A DNA stretch of 64,000 bases, taken from the NCBI GenBank assembly GCA_003153555.1, contig PLZS01000068.1, positions 174 to 64,173 of the forward strand, given 5' to 3'. Below are positions 7,790 through 16,324 of the stretch, in pieces. Made by a program: the position numbers and the translations under genes. The notes under the pieces were generated by a model. It made no database searches, was not told the origin of the DNA, and worked only from the letters and a program-made list of their open reading frames with translations. This stretch comes from Candidatus Melainabacteria bacterium. Its GTDB lineage: Bacteria > Cyanobacteriota > Vampirovibrionia > Obscuribacterales > Obscuribacteraceae. Position 1 is the first letter of the stretch. Each line of letters begins with the position of its first letter.

Positions 7790-9133
7790 TCACTCGCAGA
7801 AAGTCGCGTTGCGGTCGGCAAGTAAAGTTCTCGCGCTCTCGCTCAGCGCGAATTTTTCGGTTCTGCCTTTTTTTGCGTTATTCATCTCATTCTCTGTACG
7901 CAAGTCAACTAACGCTGACGTGCCAAGGAACTTTAAAAACAACGGAGGCGCGATCACCGTGGTGACAAGATCCATGATCGCCAACACAGTAAAGAGCGGT
8001 TGAGTAATTAGTCCGAGTTGGTAACCTAAGTTTAGAATCACAAGTCCGATCATGCCGCGGCTGTTCATTAGCGCTCCCGTGCCGAGAGCCACTCTCCATG
8101 GCTCGCGCGCGAGCTTGCTTGCGATGGCGCATCCGACTATTTTTGAAAGGCATGCAATTGCCGTTATGCAAACTGTGATTATTACTAGAGGCAGAGAATT
8201 CAGCATCCAAATTTTTGTGTTCAGACCGGAGAATGTCAAAAAGATCGGCAACAGTAACACCACTGTGACACCATGCAATTTTTTGCAGATCGCTTCGCCA
8301 AAAGAACCGCGCGGTAAGACAGCCCCAAGGGCGAAGGCAGTAAAAACTGGTTGAATCTTGAATTGCTCTGCCACGAGAACACATGCAAACAGTAAGCATA
8401 GTACAAACGCAAAAGTTGTTTCGCTCAGGCCGTTATCTCGTTTCTGCCACCATTCAAAAAATGCGAAAATTCGTTTACCGAACACCATCAAAAGAGAACT
8501 TAGTAGAGCCACCATGCCCAAATACATCAACGCAGCATGCGGAGGATTCGTTGCGGCAGTTGTGATGGTGATGAATGCGCATCCTATGATATCGGTGATG
8601 GCTGCGACCAGCATACATCTGGTGCCAAGTCGAGTGCCTGCGATCTTCAACTCTTCAAGCACGCGAGAAAGCACTGGCAGAGCCGTGCTTGTAAGAACAG
8701 TGGAAAAGAAGAAAACAACATTCCAGTTGTTCGGAGCGCTTTTTAGTAAGCTGCAAGACATTAGATATTGCGATAAAGCAATTCCAGCAATAAGTGGACA
8801 CAAATAACCAAGCACCGTCATTAGTACTATTTCTTTCTTCTGTCCAGAAACCGTGTCGAGTCGAAAGGTTAGTCCGGTCATGAACATATACAAAATGAGC
8901 CCAATTTGGCTCATCACATATAGTGTCCCAAGACTTGATGTGGGGAAGATGTACTGTTCGAGTGCTGGGGAAATTGCTCCCAATAACGACGGACCCAGCG
9001 CGATGCCGGCTAACATTTCGCCAAGCACGTAAGGTAGTGCGAGATATTTCCGGAAGAGCATTCCAAAAGCTCTGCTCGTTAAAATTATGACGAGCAACTG
9101 CAAAAGTAGCGTATCAACGAGGCAGCCGAACAT
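7790..9133 (-). CDS. Kef-type cation/proton antiporter (CPA2 family)
   Basis: About 447 aa from the ATG at 9133. The open frame extends upstream to 9346, but that extra part is an out-of-frame reading of the duplicated secreted gene, so the downstream start is chosen. About twelve hydrophobic helices are visible. Conserved pieces include LPYVLGEMLAGIALGPSLLG near the N-terminus, FALGAVLPRG, and GALMNSRGMIGLVILNLGY near the C-terminus, all typical of PF00999 Na+/H+ exchangers of the Kef/GerN type. No TrkA-N or universal-stress domain follows, unlike the larger antiporter at 45299. It would exchange Na+ or K+ for H+ across the inner membrane. No strong Shine-Dalgarno was seen. Confidence 0.85.
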   Translation of the reverse strand: MFGCLVDTLLLQLLVIILTSRAFGMLFRKYLALPYVLGEMLAGIALGPSLLGAISPALEQYIFPTSSLGTLYVMSQIGLILYMFMTGLTFRLDTVSGQKKEIVLMTVLGYLCPLIAGIALSQYLMSCSLLKSAPNNWNVVFFFSTVLTSTALPVLSRVLEELKIAGTRLGTRCMLVAAITDIIGCAFITITTAATNPPHAALMYLGMVALLSSLLMVFGKRIFAFFEWWQKRDNGLSETTFAFVLCLLFACVLVAEQFKIQPVFTAFALGAVLPRGSFGEAICKKLHGVTVVLLLPIFLTFSGLNTKIWMLNSLPLVIITVCITAIACLSKIVGCAIASKLAREPWRVALGTGALMNSRGMIGLVILNLGYQLGLITQPLFTVLAIMDLVTTVIAPPLFLKFLGTSALVDLRTENEMNNAKKGRTEKFALSESARTLLADRNATFCE

Positions 9134-9219
9134 GTTTGTGTCTGTGGTAACTGGTGTCCAAGAAGATCCAAGTATACGCTGTGCCGCGCGAAATACATTA
9201 GCAAAGCATAGGGCAGCTA

Positions 9220-9875
9220 CTTCAATTCGGCGGTTGGCAGACGAACGAATTACACTCCGTGGAAGGGGTTGGAATGACAGTTCCACTCTGTCCATTGATT
9301 CGAATGCTTTGCACCGTAACTTGCTGGCAAGGATTTGCATCGACAATTAGCAAGCCAATATTTCCTTGCACAACTGGCGGATTGAATTGAGAAGGATTCA
9401 CGACAAAAGTGCCGCTAGATAATTGCGAGAAAGAAACACTATAAGTGGGAATCGGAGACTGTCCGGTCAGTAGATATAAATTCACTGTGCCGTTTGTGCC
9501 GTTGCTCAAACTGAACGTGACATTTTTGAGAACCGGCAGAGACTTAAAAATGAATTGCACGCCTGCGCTGTTGCCGCACAATTGATCATTGCAGTTGTAG
9601 CCGTGATTAGTGTTTTGCAGCAGGAACGTTGAGTGTCCATTGTGGCTAAGAAAGGTGCATTTGCCTGTGCCAGTGTTGTAACCTTGCAAGAATGACCGAA
9701 GGCGGATGTGGTGTTGAACCGATTTCATGAGCTGCGAAACATGGTGCAGATGTCGCCGAGGAAATTCCAACGACAACCATCATTCTTGTCAGCAGCTTCG
9801 AAAAGTCGAAAGTTCATACTGTATGGACGTTAATCAAAGCATTCACCTCAAGCGGAAACCAAGTTAACGATAACA
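9220..9875. repeat. Segmental duplication, copy 2
   Basis: Second copy of 5296-5950, same orientation. The homology covers the coding region, the signal-peptide region and the upstream sequence through AACGATAACA, so the whole unit including its promoter region was copied. Its left edge abuts the antiporter gene. Confidence 0.9.
9222..9783 (-). pseudogene. Frameshifted second copy of the secreted protein
   Basis: Nearly identical to 5298-5870. Compared with copy 1, one extra C (AATGACCGAAGG against AACGACGAAGG, near 9694-9697) shifts the frame between the signal peptide (MMVVVGISSATSAPCFA, starting about 9783) and the mature domain. The mature frame stays open to 9222, but its only in-frame starts lack a signal sequence. 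It is therefore probably non-functional or cytoplasmic. A sequencing indel could give the same pattern. Confidence 0.8.
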
Positions 9876-9978
9876 GTGTTCGGTCTATTGTGGACTGAAC
9901 CGCACCAAAATCTAATTCCAACAAATGTGTTGACCGCACGCGTAGAATTGTAGGCATCCCACATGCAGGCAAAAGAGC

Positions 9979-11313
9979 ATGCGCCAAATTCCCTTCTCAC
10001 AAATATTTAAGCCTGCGCCTCATATTGAACGCCTCCCTGCTGACAGGATAGATCCGGAATACAAGCGCTACCGAGCTCAGATAATGAGCACGATTTTCGT
10101 TGGATACGCTGGCTATTATCTCGTCAGAGCCAACATAAATGTTGCAAAACCATATCTTATCAGCGACCTTGGGCTCAGCAAAGGCGACGTCGGTCTGCTT
10201 GCATCAGCGCTGACAATCGCCTACGGCATAAGCAAATTTCTGATGGGCAATTTGTCCGATCGCTCTAATCCGCGATATTTCCTGGCTACCGGACTAATAC
10301 TTTCGGGACTTGTGAATTTGGTTTTCGGATTTCTGCCGGGACTTTTTCTCATGGTGATTTTCTGGTCTTTGAATGGATGGTTTCAGGGCATGGGCTGGCC
10401 CCCGTGCGGAAGAACCATGGTGCATTGGTTCTCAGACAAAGAGCGTGGCACCAAAATGGCAGTGTGGAACCTCGCCCACAACGTTGGCGGAATGCTTGCC
10501 CCTGTCGTTGCCAGTTACTCAATTATTCTCATTGGATCATGGAAAAGCGCGTTCTATGTTCCTGCACTTCTTTCGATAATCACCGGAATCATCGTCTTGA
10601 TTTTCTTGCGTGACACGCCTCAATCAGTGGGGCTGCCATCTATTGAAGAGTATAAGAATGATTATCCAACAACCGCAGTTGAAGACAGAGAACGTGAGCT
10701 TTCCGGATCTGAGATCCTCTTCAAATATGTTCTAAACAACAAGTTCCTCTGGATATACGCTGCTGCCAATGTCTTCGTTTATATCGTTCGCTATGGAGTA
10801 GTGAATTGGGCACCAACTTACCTTACCGAAGTGAAGGGCTATTCGATTACAAATTCCGCATGGCAATCAAGCTTGTATGAGCTTGCCGGAATTCCTGGAA
10901 TGCTCTTTTCAGGCTGGGCGAGCGACAAGATTTTCCACGGTCGGCGGTCACCAGTGATGGTGATTTCGATGACACTGGTGGCAGCGGCGGTGATTGTGTA
11001 CTGGCAAAACCCAAAGGGACATTACCTGGTCGACTCCATTGCATTAATCGCAATTGGATTTCTGATTTACGGGCCGGTGATGCTAATTGGAGTGGCAGCT
11101 TGCGATCTGGTGCCAAAGAAAGCCGTAGGCACCGCCGCTGGTCTCACAGGACTCTTTGGTTATCTTGGCGCCACTGCTGCCGAAGTGGGCATTGGATTCA
11201 CAGTGCAGAACTTTGGCTGGAACATGGGCTTTATAGTGATCATCGCAGCAGGATTGATAGCGACACTTCTGCTCGCGCTTACCTGGAACGTACATGACAG
11301 AAGAAAAGAATGA
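9979..11313 (+). CDS. glpT: Glycerol-3-phosphate:phosphate antiporter GlpT
   Basis: 444 aa, the usual length for the organophosphate:phosphate antiporter family of the major facilitator superfamily. Signature stretches are well kept: FKPAPHIERLPADRIDPEY at the N-terminus, SKFLMGNLSDRSNPRYFLA, GWFQGMGWPPCGRTMVHW (about residues 131-148), AHNVGGM, RDTPQSVGLPSIEEYKNDYP between the two halves, and FLIYGPVMLIG with AGLTGLFGYLG late. These match Escherichia coli GlpT more than UhpT. It imports glycerol-3-phosphate in exchange for inorganic phosphate across the inner membrane. No glpQ, glpK or glpD lies beside it. A hairpin follows 10 bp after the stop and may terminate it. Confidence 0.95.
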   Translation: MRQIPFSQIFKPAPHIERLPADRIDPEYKRYRAQIMSTIFVGYAGYYLVRANINVAKPYLISDLGLSKGDVGLLASALTIAYGISKFLMGNLSDRSNPRYFLATGLILSGLVNLVFGFLPGLFLMVIFWSLNGWFQGMGWPPCGRTMVHWFSDKERGTKMAVWNLAHNVGGMLAPVVASYSIILIGSWKSAFYVPALLSIITGIIVLIFLRDTPQSVGLPSIEEYKNDYPTTAVEDRERELSGSEILFKYVLNNKFLWIYAAANVFVYIVRYGVVNWAPTYLTEVKGYSITNSAWQSSLYELAGIPGMLFSGWASDKIFHGRRSPVMVISMTLVAAAVIVYWQNPKGHYLVDSIALIAIGFLIYGPVMLIGVAACDLVPKKAVGTAAGLTGLFGYLGATAAEVGIGFTVQNFGWNMGFIVIIAAGLIATLLLALTWNVHDRRKE

Positions 11314-11322
11314 AGAGCCAAT

Positions 11323-11349
11323 AATTGTGCAGGAGGCGCCTGCACAATT
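11323..11349. repeat. REP-like palindrome 1 / possible terminator of glpT
   Basis: Perfect arms AATTGTGCAGG and CCTGCACAATT around the loop AGGCG, 10 bp after the glpT stop. Only a short T-run follows, so termination would be weak. It shares its AATTGTGCAG core with a second palindrome at 11421-11447. Confidence 0.6.
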
Positions 11350-11420
11350 TCGAAGAATTCTCCGCAGGCATTAGACTGACGAAACGGAGCTGGTTAAGCT
11401 CCACTAGGATACCCCATAAT

Positions 11421-11447
11421 AATTGTGCAGCAGCTTGCTGCGCAATT
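11421..11447. repeat. REP-like palindrome 2
   Basis: Arms AATTGTGCAGCA (11421-11432) and TGCTGCGCAATT (11436-11447) pair with one G-T wobble around a 3-nt loop. It begins with the same AATTGTGCAG as the palindrome 98 bp upstream, suggesting a dispersed REP/BIME-type family. A partial CAATTGCGCAGCA lies near 11502. Confidence 0.5.
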
Positions 11448-11575
11448 CCCAGAAGGCGGACAGGTTAGCGTTCTCTGCTAAATAGCACATTGCACTGCGG
11501 GTCAATTGCGCAGCATAAAACTGCAATCTGTTGCTCAGCCGTTAGAAGATCTCTACAACGTCACATCCAAGCCAG

Positions 11576-12316
11576 ATGTTGTCTATACTGAAGGTGTTCT
11601 TTAGGAGCTACATTTTGGCCGAGCACGAGGCCGTTGTTTATATCATTGATGGAGCGGGCGGCAGCGGATTCACCCCTGTGATAATCAGGAGAGTGCTGAC
11701 AGGCTTGCCCTATGCGGTGCAGCACTTTCGTTGGGGCACCGGGTACATGCGCATTCTGTCCGATTTAACCAATCGCGAAAATATGCGAAACAAGTCGAAT
11801 GAACTGAGCGCTTCAATTGCGGAATATCGTCAATCTAATCCGAATCATCGCATTTATATAGTCGCCAAAAGCGCCGGCACAGCCGTTGCTTTAAATGCTC
11901 TCGCTAAATTGCCTGAAGAGACGGTCAACAGAGTGATTCTCATGTCACCTGCCGTTTCGCCAACATTTCCGCTTGTTGATGCTCTTCGCGCGGTTCGCGG
12001 TGACGTAATCTCATTTTGCTCTGCCAGAGATGTTTTGTTTCTCCATTTGGGCACTTCGTTATTTGGCACCGCAGACGGTATCAAAGGAGTAAGCGCCGGG
12101 TTGCGCGGTTTTTCCAGACCAACGGACGAATCGCTTGCCCTTCAATATGCCAAGCTACATGAAATTCATTGGGAGCCGTCAATGATGAAGCTGATGCATT
12201 TCGGCGATCATTCTGGCAACAGCATGCCACTGTTCGTGCAGCGATACATTTTGCCGCTACTTGAAGATAAGGACGTGAGCGAGATTCGTGCAGGTTTAGC
12301 TCAAAATAGAACCTAA
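11576..12316 (+). CDS. Alpha/beta-hydrolase fold protein
   Basis: Up to 246 aa. The ATG at 11576 lacks a Shine-Dalgarno; a TTG at 11615 is preceded by AGGAG at good spacing and may be the true start (233 aa). There is an oxyanion-type loop IDGAGGSGF and a nucleophile elbow VAKSAGTAVA (Ser in AKSAG, first Gly replaced by Ala). An Asp (CSARDVLF) and a His (FGDHSGNSMP) follow in the positions expected for the triad. It is probably a small cytoplasmic esterase or lipase-like enzyme; substrate unknown. A 42-bp piece of this gene (11971-12012) recurs at about 16066-16107, showing past copying of this locus. Confidence 0.7.
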   Translation: MLSILKVFFRSYILAEHEAVVYIIDGAGGSGFTPVIIRRVLTGLPYAVQHFRWGTGYMRILSDLTNRENMRNKSNELSASIAEYRQSNPNHRIYIVAKSAGTAVALNALAKLPEETVNRVILMSPAVSPTFPLVDALRAVRGDVISFCSARDVLFLHLGTSLFGTADGIKGVSAGLRGFSRPTDESLALQYAKLHEIHWEPSMMKLMHFGDHSGNSMPLFVQRYILPLLEDKDVSEIRAGLAQNRT

Positions 12317-12434
12317 GTTGAAATAGATTAGACAGGTTTTCGCTAATTACTATTTCTGCATTGTACTTAATGGCGGCTTCTCTCATCGCATTGGAATTGC
12401 CTGATTCCAGTTGACTCAAGATCATTTTGTCGCC

Positions 12435-12719
12435 TTAAAAACCGGTTACCGGTACGTAACCCGGTCCGGGGAGGCTACTTGTCGGTCTCCTCGGGTCTTC
12501 GGGGCAATCCACGTTGCCCCATCCCGGTTTCGGTTGCGGTTCCGGTGGTTCTGAAGTAGTTATGGTAAGACCAGTAAGCTCCACATGGCCAGTTGGCCTC
12601 ATGGCGCCGACTATAACATTAAAGCCTGGACTAGTAGCACTTACTTCCGCAGGTAAGGTTGGGGGAATGTTTTGCGGCGGTGCATCAGTTACATTGAACC
12701 TTTCTAAGGGCGGTGCCAT
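12435..12719 (-). CDS. Small proline-rich protein of unknown function
   Basis: 94 aa from the ATG at 12719, chosen because GGAGGA precedes it at good spacing. The open frame extends upstream to 12833 without such support. It has a Pro/Thr-rich sequence with a central hydrophobic part (FNVIVGAMRPTGHVELTGL) and a tail of PEPQPKPGWG and DCPEDPRRP. There is no signal peptide or helix. It resembles a short secreted-peptide precursor or a disordered linker but is not recognised. Confidence 0.55.
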   Translation of the reverse strand: MAPPLERFNVTDAPPQNIPPTLPAEVSATSPGFNVIVGAMRPTGHVELTGLTITTSEPPEPQPKPGWGNVDCPEDPRRPTSSLPGPGYVPVTGF

Positions 12720-12965
12720 GTGTGAATCCTCCAACAAGCTCTGATATGTGCTGAACGGAGAAAATAATACGTCCGAAGAACGAAATATTACCGGACAGCG
12801 ATGTGGATTTTTTGGGTACTTGCCGCCAATCAACTCCTGTCATTTTCAGAAGATCAATGACACCTGCCCGCATATTCCACCGCCTCCTTAAGCGCCGTGT
12901 CACGTTCCGCCTACAGACAACTAAAAACTGAAGCCAGTTTGAATGCAGGTGCTGATCCGCGTGCA

Positions 12966-13043
12966 TTGTTCCTAGAAATCTCAATTATGATGTAGTGATA
13001 TGAAATACTCGCTGACCCTAAAGGTACTGCTAGTTGTAGCGAT
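12966..13043. repeat. Direct repeat spanning the histidine-kinase start, copy 1
   Basis: TTGTTCCTAGAAATCTCA begins a stretch covering the upstream region and first codons of the kinase. It recurs at 15921-16000 with a few substitutions and a short internal gap. The two copies flank the whole kinase gene. Confidence 0.8.
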
Positions 13044-15930
13044 TCCGCTCGCCTGTCAACTTGCCTTTCTTGCCTTCATGTCTCAAAAACTGAAAACGCT
13101 CATTGCCGCACAAACTGCGGAGCAGCATTTCGTTAAGGTGATGATGGCGCGAGGCCAGTTATTTATCGATGAGCTCCAAACCCCTTTATTATTCGAATTA
13201 TTTATCATCACCCGGAATGGCACATGCCAGCAGCGAATTTCGGAAATTGGCATAGATAAGGCGAGGGTTTTCAATGAGCTGGCCGAGCTTTGGAAAGATA
13301 GTCCAAACCGGCTGACAACTCTGAACCTTAGCTGGTCAAACAATGTGGACTCAGACAATTTGTATCGCTCACTCATGGCACAGTTGGGACCAAGACAAAC
13401 TGTGTCAGATTTGCTAGGGCCGTTTCAAAATTCAACAATGATGCATACTCTTCTGCGGGGCTTATTGTCTCAGCGAGATCCGCGCGTCAACCAATTGCTG
13501 CCCCTGTTCAGTGCGGATGAAAACTCAAAACGCGAAGAAGCAGCAGCAATCGCAAAGAATGAAATGGAGATTTATTGCGCATTGTTTTTGGGTTTGGCAG
13601 CAACAGTGATTGCGAGTATTGGCTCAGGTTTGTGGTTTAGCACATCGATATCAAGGCGCCTCAAAGTCGTGCTCGCGAACATCGCGGCTCTGGCGGACAG
13701 TCGAAGCGAGCTTGGAATCGTCAAAGGCAACGATGAAATTAGCAATCTAAACTCCTCGGTGGTAATGACCGCAAACAGAATTAGAGATGCAAAAGAGTTT
13801 CAGGCCCAAACGATCGCCATAATTGCAGAGGAATTGAACACACCGCTGAGGGAAGTAGACGCTGCTTTTATCGATTTGGCCAAACATGGCTTTGAAACAA
13901 TAAGTGCGAAAGGCGCACAGCGCCTGGAAGGAGCCCACATTGAAATCAGACGATTGGAATCGCTGGTTTCGGAACTTGTTAATCTGGATATCGTTGGTCG
14001 TTCACTGGCCATTGTCGAAGTTGACTTAGCAGAGATCACAAACGACTGCCTGAAAATCCTAGAACCCATCGCCAAGAGTAAAGCAATCACGTTTGTGCAG
14101 CATGTTCCAGAAGTAGCGATTGCGTTTGCCGATAGTGACAAAACCATGCAAGTTCTTATAAACCTTTTGTCCAATGCTATCAAATACTCCTCAGAAAATT
14201 CCATCGTCGAAGTTGCTGTCAAAGTAACTGAAAATGAAGTGCGAGTCTCGGTTGTCGACCATGGTCAAGGCATACCGGAGGAATTCCATAAGAGAATCTT
14301 TCAGCGTTTCGAACAAGCGGAATCAGGTAAGTCGATCAAGCCTGCGAGCTCCGGATTGGGTCTGGCAATTACTAAGGAAATTATCGAATCGCAAGGCGGA
14401 CAAATGGGCTTTATCTCTAAAGTTGGTGAGGGATCAACCTTTTGGTTCGCTCTGCCGAGAACTAAAAGTGTTGAGGCTGATGCAGAGCACCAATTTGACC
14501 ATAGTCGACTTCATCCACGAGGATGGAAACCGACCTTGTGGAAGAAGGCGATCTTGGTAACAGCGCTCCCATTGGCAGTGCAGGCAACAACAGTTGCAGC
14601 TCTCTGGAATTTTTTGCACATAAATTCTCAAGAAATTTCTCAGTTCGAAAAAATCCCCAAAATTACTTCTATACAGGCAGAACTAATGCACGGAATTACT
14701 CGCGTCAGCTGTCTCGCGATGTTATTCAATGTGACTAGAGACGGTCGGCTGCTTGAAGAAGTGAAATCGGACCGCAAGAACTTGCTGGCTAAGATATCCG
14801 AGCTAGAGACAGTCACGCCAACGGAGAAGGGAGCTGACAAACCAACCACCGAGCTTGCTAAAGCAACTAAGGAGTCTATTGCCTTCGCCGACCACTTAAT
14901 GAGCGCCGAAAAGAACCCGAACATATCTAGCTGGTATGGACCTAAAGGTCCCAACAAAGCTGAAGTTCTATTTACCGATACCCAAAAGCCATTGCAAGCT
15001 GCCATTGCGCAAGAATACAAACTCATGGCAAGTACGGACTTGGCGTTGCAAAAGTTCAAAGACGACTTCGAGCGTTCACTGTTCTTGTCGGCGTTGATGA
15101 CATTTGTTATTGAGGTAGTCTTGGGTTTATTCATCGTGCGGAGTTTGACGAGGCGTGCTCAAGAAATCGAAACTGCGGCCATACGTTTCTCTAACCAGAG
15201 AGAGTTATCGGAGCCCTCGCCAGGCAGTGACGAGCTAGCATTCGTAGAAAGGCGCTTATATGAATCCGGCAAAAAACTTATGGAATTAGAAGTCCAACGA
15301 GCTGAGATGATTGGTATTACCAGCCATGAACTTAGAACACCACTGACATCGTTGATGGCGCTGACGGAACTCGTGGAAAGCGGCGTCTTTGGCGAGACAA
15401 CCGAAGAAGGAAAGCAAATTCTGACGAAGGCTCGATTGAAAATAAGTGAACTAATCGTGTTGATCACTAATTTACTTGATTTGGAAAAAATGGAATCGGG
15501 AAAAATTCTGGTGACAAAACAGCCAATTAACATCGAGAACGTGCTCGAAGGCGTCGAAGCCGACACGGCGAAACTTGCACAAGACAAAGGAATAAACCTT
15601 ACAATCAATATGTGCAAAATCGAATTAAATGCAGATAGCCAGCGCATTAGTCAATCGTTGATTGCCGTGATCAGAAGCATAGTTGAGCGGGTGCCAACGC
15701 ATTCTGATGTTTTACTGGAAGCAAAAAAAATGAAAGACGCCTTAATCATAACTATTGGTGCGCCGCATCGCGTTGCGGTCAAAGGTTTTCGCAACAAGGA
15801 TCGAGGATTTGCACGCGAGAACATGGCTATTAGTTTGGCTCGTCAGACAGCGAGACAACATGGTGGCGACTTGAACGTAACTACATTCAACAAGGGACGA
15901 ACAATAACTATAAGTTTGCCTTGTTCCTAG
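13000..15930 (+). CDS. Tandem (double) sensor histidine kinase with split catalytic parts
   Basis: 976 aa made of two sensor-kinase modules. Module 1: membrane helix at about 7-27, an extracytoplasmic segment, membrane helix at about 188-210, a HAMP-like region, an H-box-like segment at about 270-285, and a complete HATPase_c (N-box NLLSNAIKYS at 388, G1 DHGQGIP at 420, F-box RIFQRFEQ, G2 GLGLAI from 452). Its H-box reads AEELNTPL, with Glu277 where the phospho-accepting His should be. Module 2: helices at about 512-535 and 690-712, then a canonical H-box SHELRTPL (His776) but a degenerate ATPase: no N-box Asn, no DxGxG, and ARENMAISLAR where GLGLAI is expected. The modules look complementary, so module 1 may phosphorylate His776 of module 2. 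No response regulator is adjacent. The gene ends inside the second copy of a direct repeat of its own 5' end. Confidence 0.85.
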   Translation: MKYSLTLKVLLVVAIPLACQLAFLAFMSQKLKTLIAAQTAEQHFVKVMMARGQLFIDELQTPLLFELFIITRNGTCQQRISEIGIDKARVFNELAELWKDSPNRLTTLNLSWSNNVDSDNLYRSLMAQLGPRQTVSDLLGPFQNSTMMHTLLRGLLSQRDPRVNQLLPLFSADENSKREEAAAIAKNEMEIYCALFLGLAATVIASIGSGLWFSTSISRRLKVVLANIAALADSRSELGIVKGNDEISNLNSSVVMTANRIRDAKEFQAQTIAIIAEELNTPLREVDAAFIDLAKHGFETISAKGAQRLEGAHIEIRRLESLVSELVNLDIVGRSLAIVEVDLAEITNDCLKILEPIAKSKAITFVQHVPEVAIAFADSDKTMQVLINLLSNAIKYSSENSIVEVAVKVTENEVRVSVVDHGQGIPEEFHKRIFQRFEQAESGKSIKPASSGLGLAITKEIIESQGGQMGFISKVGEGSTFWFALPRTKSVEADAEHQFDHSRLHPRGWKPTLWKKAILVTALPLAVQATTVAALWNFLHINSQEISQFEKIPKITSIQAELMHGITRVSCLAMLFNVTRDGRLLEEVKSDRKNLLAKISELETVTPTEKGADKPTTELAKATKESIAFADHLMSAEKNPNISSWYGPKGPNKAEVLFTDTQKPLQAAIAQEYKLMASTDLALQKFKDDFERSLFLSALMTFVIEVVLGLFIVRSLTRRAQEIETAAIRFSNQRELSEPSPGSDELAFVERRLYESGKKLMELEVQRAEMIGITSHELRTPLTSLMALTELVESGVFGETTEEGKQILTKARLKISELIVLITNLLDLEKMESGKILVTKQPINIENVLEGVEADTAKLAQDKGINLTINMCKIELNADSQRISQSLIAVIRSIVERVPTHSDVLLEAKKMKDALIITIGAPHRVAVKGFRNKDRGFARENMAISLARQTARQHGGDLNVTTFNKGRTITISLPCS

Positions 15931-16000
15931 AAATCTCACTTATGACGTAGTGATATGAAATACTCACTGCCCCTAAAGATACTGTTGTGGCGATTCCGCT
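15921..16000. repeat. Direct repeat of the histidine-kinase start, copy 2
   Basis: A copy of 12966-13043. The kinase stop codon (TAG at 15928-15930) lies inside it. After it the copied start codon and first codons (ATGAAATACTCACTG) continue for about 45 bp before the sequence diverges, so no second kinase is encoded. Confidence 0.8.
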
Positions 16001-16324
16001 ATGCCAATAGCGCTAGTCATCAGACGTTCTTTGCTGTCACACAACAATGACTGCGTCCATCTTGTTGATGCTCTTCGCGCGGTTCGCGGTGACGTAATCT
16101 CAGCTTGACGATTTGCAGCACTTTGTCGCTGATTTCTTCGGGTGTCTCTACAGGCACGAAATAGAAGTCCGAAAGCTCTTTTGCTGTTGTTTGCGAGTGA
16201 TTCAAGGTTTGTGCCGAGCTCCTTATAAATTCGATATCGCCTCATTACAATTTTCGACCTGGTTTCTTCTCGATCTTTTGGTAATATTCGACCTTGCGTT
16301 TCTCACTCGTCCTTCCAGTGTTAT
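15931..16324. other. Gene-debris region
   Basis: No intact gene. In order: about 70 bp copied from the kinase 5' end, unassigned sequence, a 42-bp identical piece of the alpha/beta hydrolase gene (about 16066-16107), a minus-strand fragment resembling the RecD2 helicase, and about 120 bp before the epimerase gene that probably carries its promoter. Confidence 0.6.
16104..16205 (-). pseudogene. Fragment resembling RecD2-type helicase
   Basis: A 34-residue open stretch reads ELSDFYFVPVETPEEISDK followed by VLQIVK. This resembles the segment before the C-terminal helicase domain of RecD2-like ATP-dependent helicases (DFYF, then a Glu-rich PEE and a KxxxxV pattern). It joins directly, on the same strand, to a piece of the alpha/beta hydrolase read backwards, so it is a rearranged scrap. 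The family assignment is from memory of the motif and is tentative. Confidence 0.35.

Noticed and set aside
9134..9346. N-terminal extension of the Kef-type antiporter
   Set aside because: The added residues are the duplicated secreted gene read in another frame, and the same residues appear at copy 1 (5216-5422) where no antiporter exists.
12081..12425. Minus-strand ORF starting MILSQLESGNSNAM after the 94-aa gene
   Set aside because: Its first ~35 residues look coding and an AAGGCGAC precedes it, but two thirds overlaps the alpha/beta hydrolase on the other strand and is its shadow. It may be a fragment.
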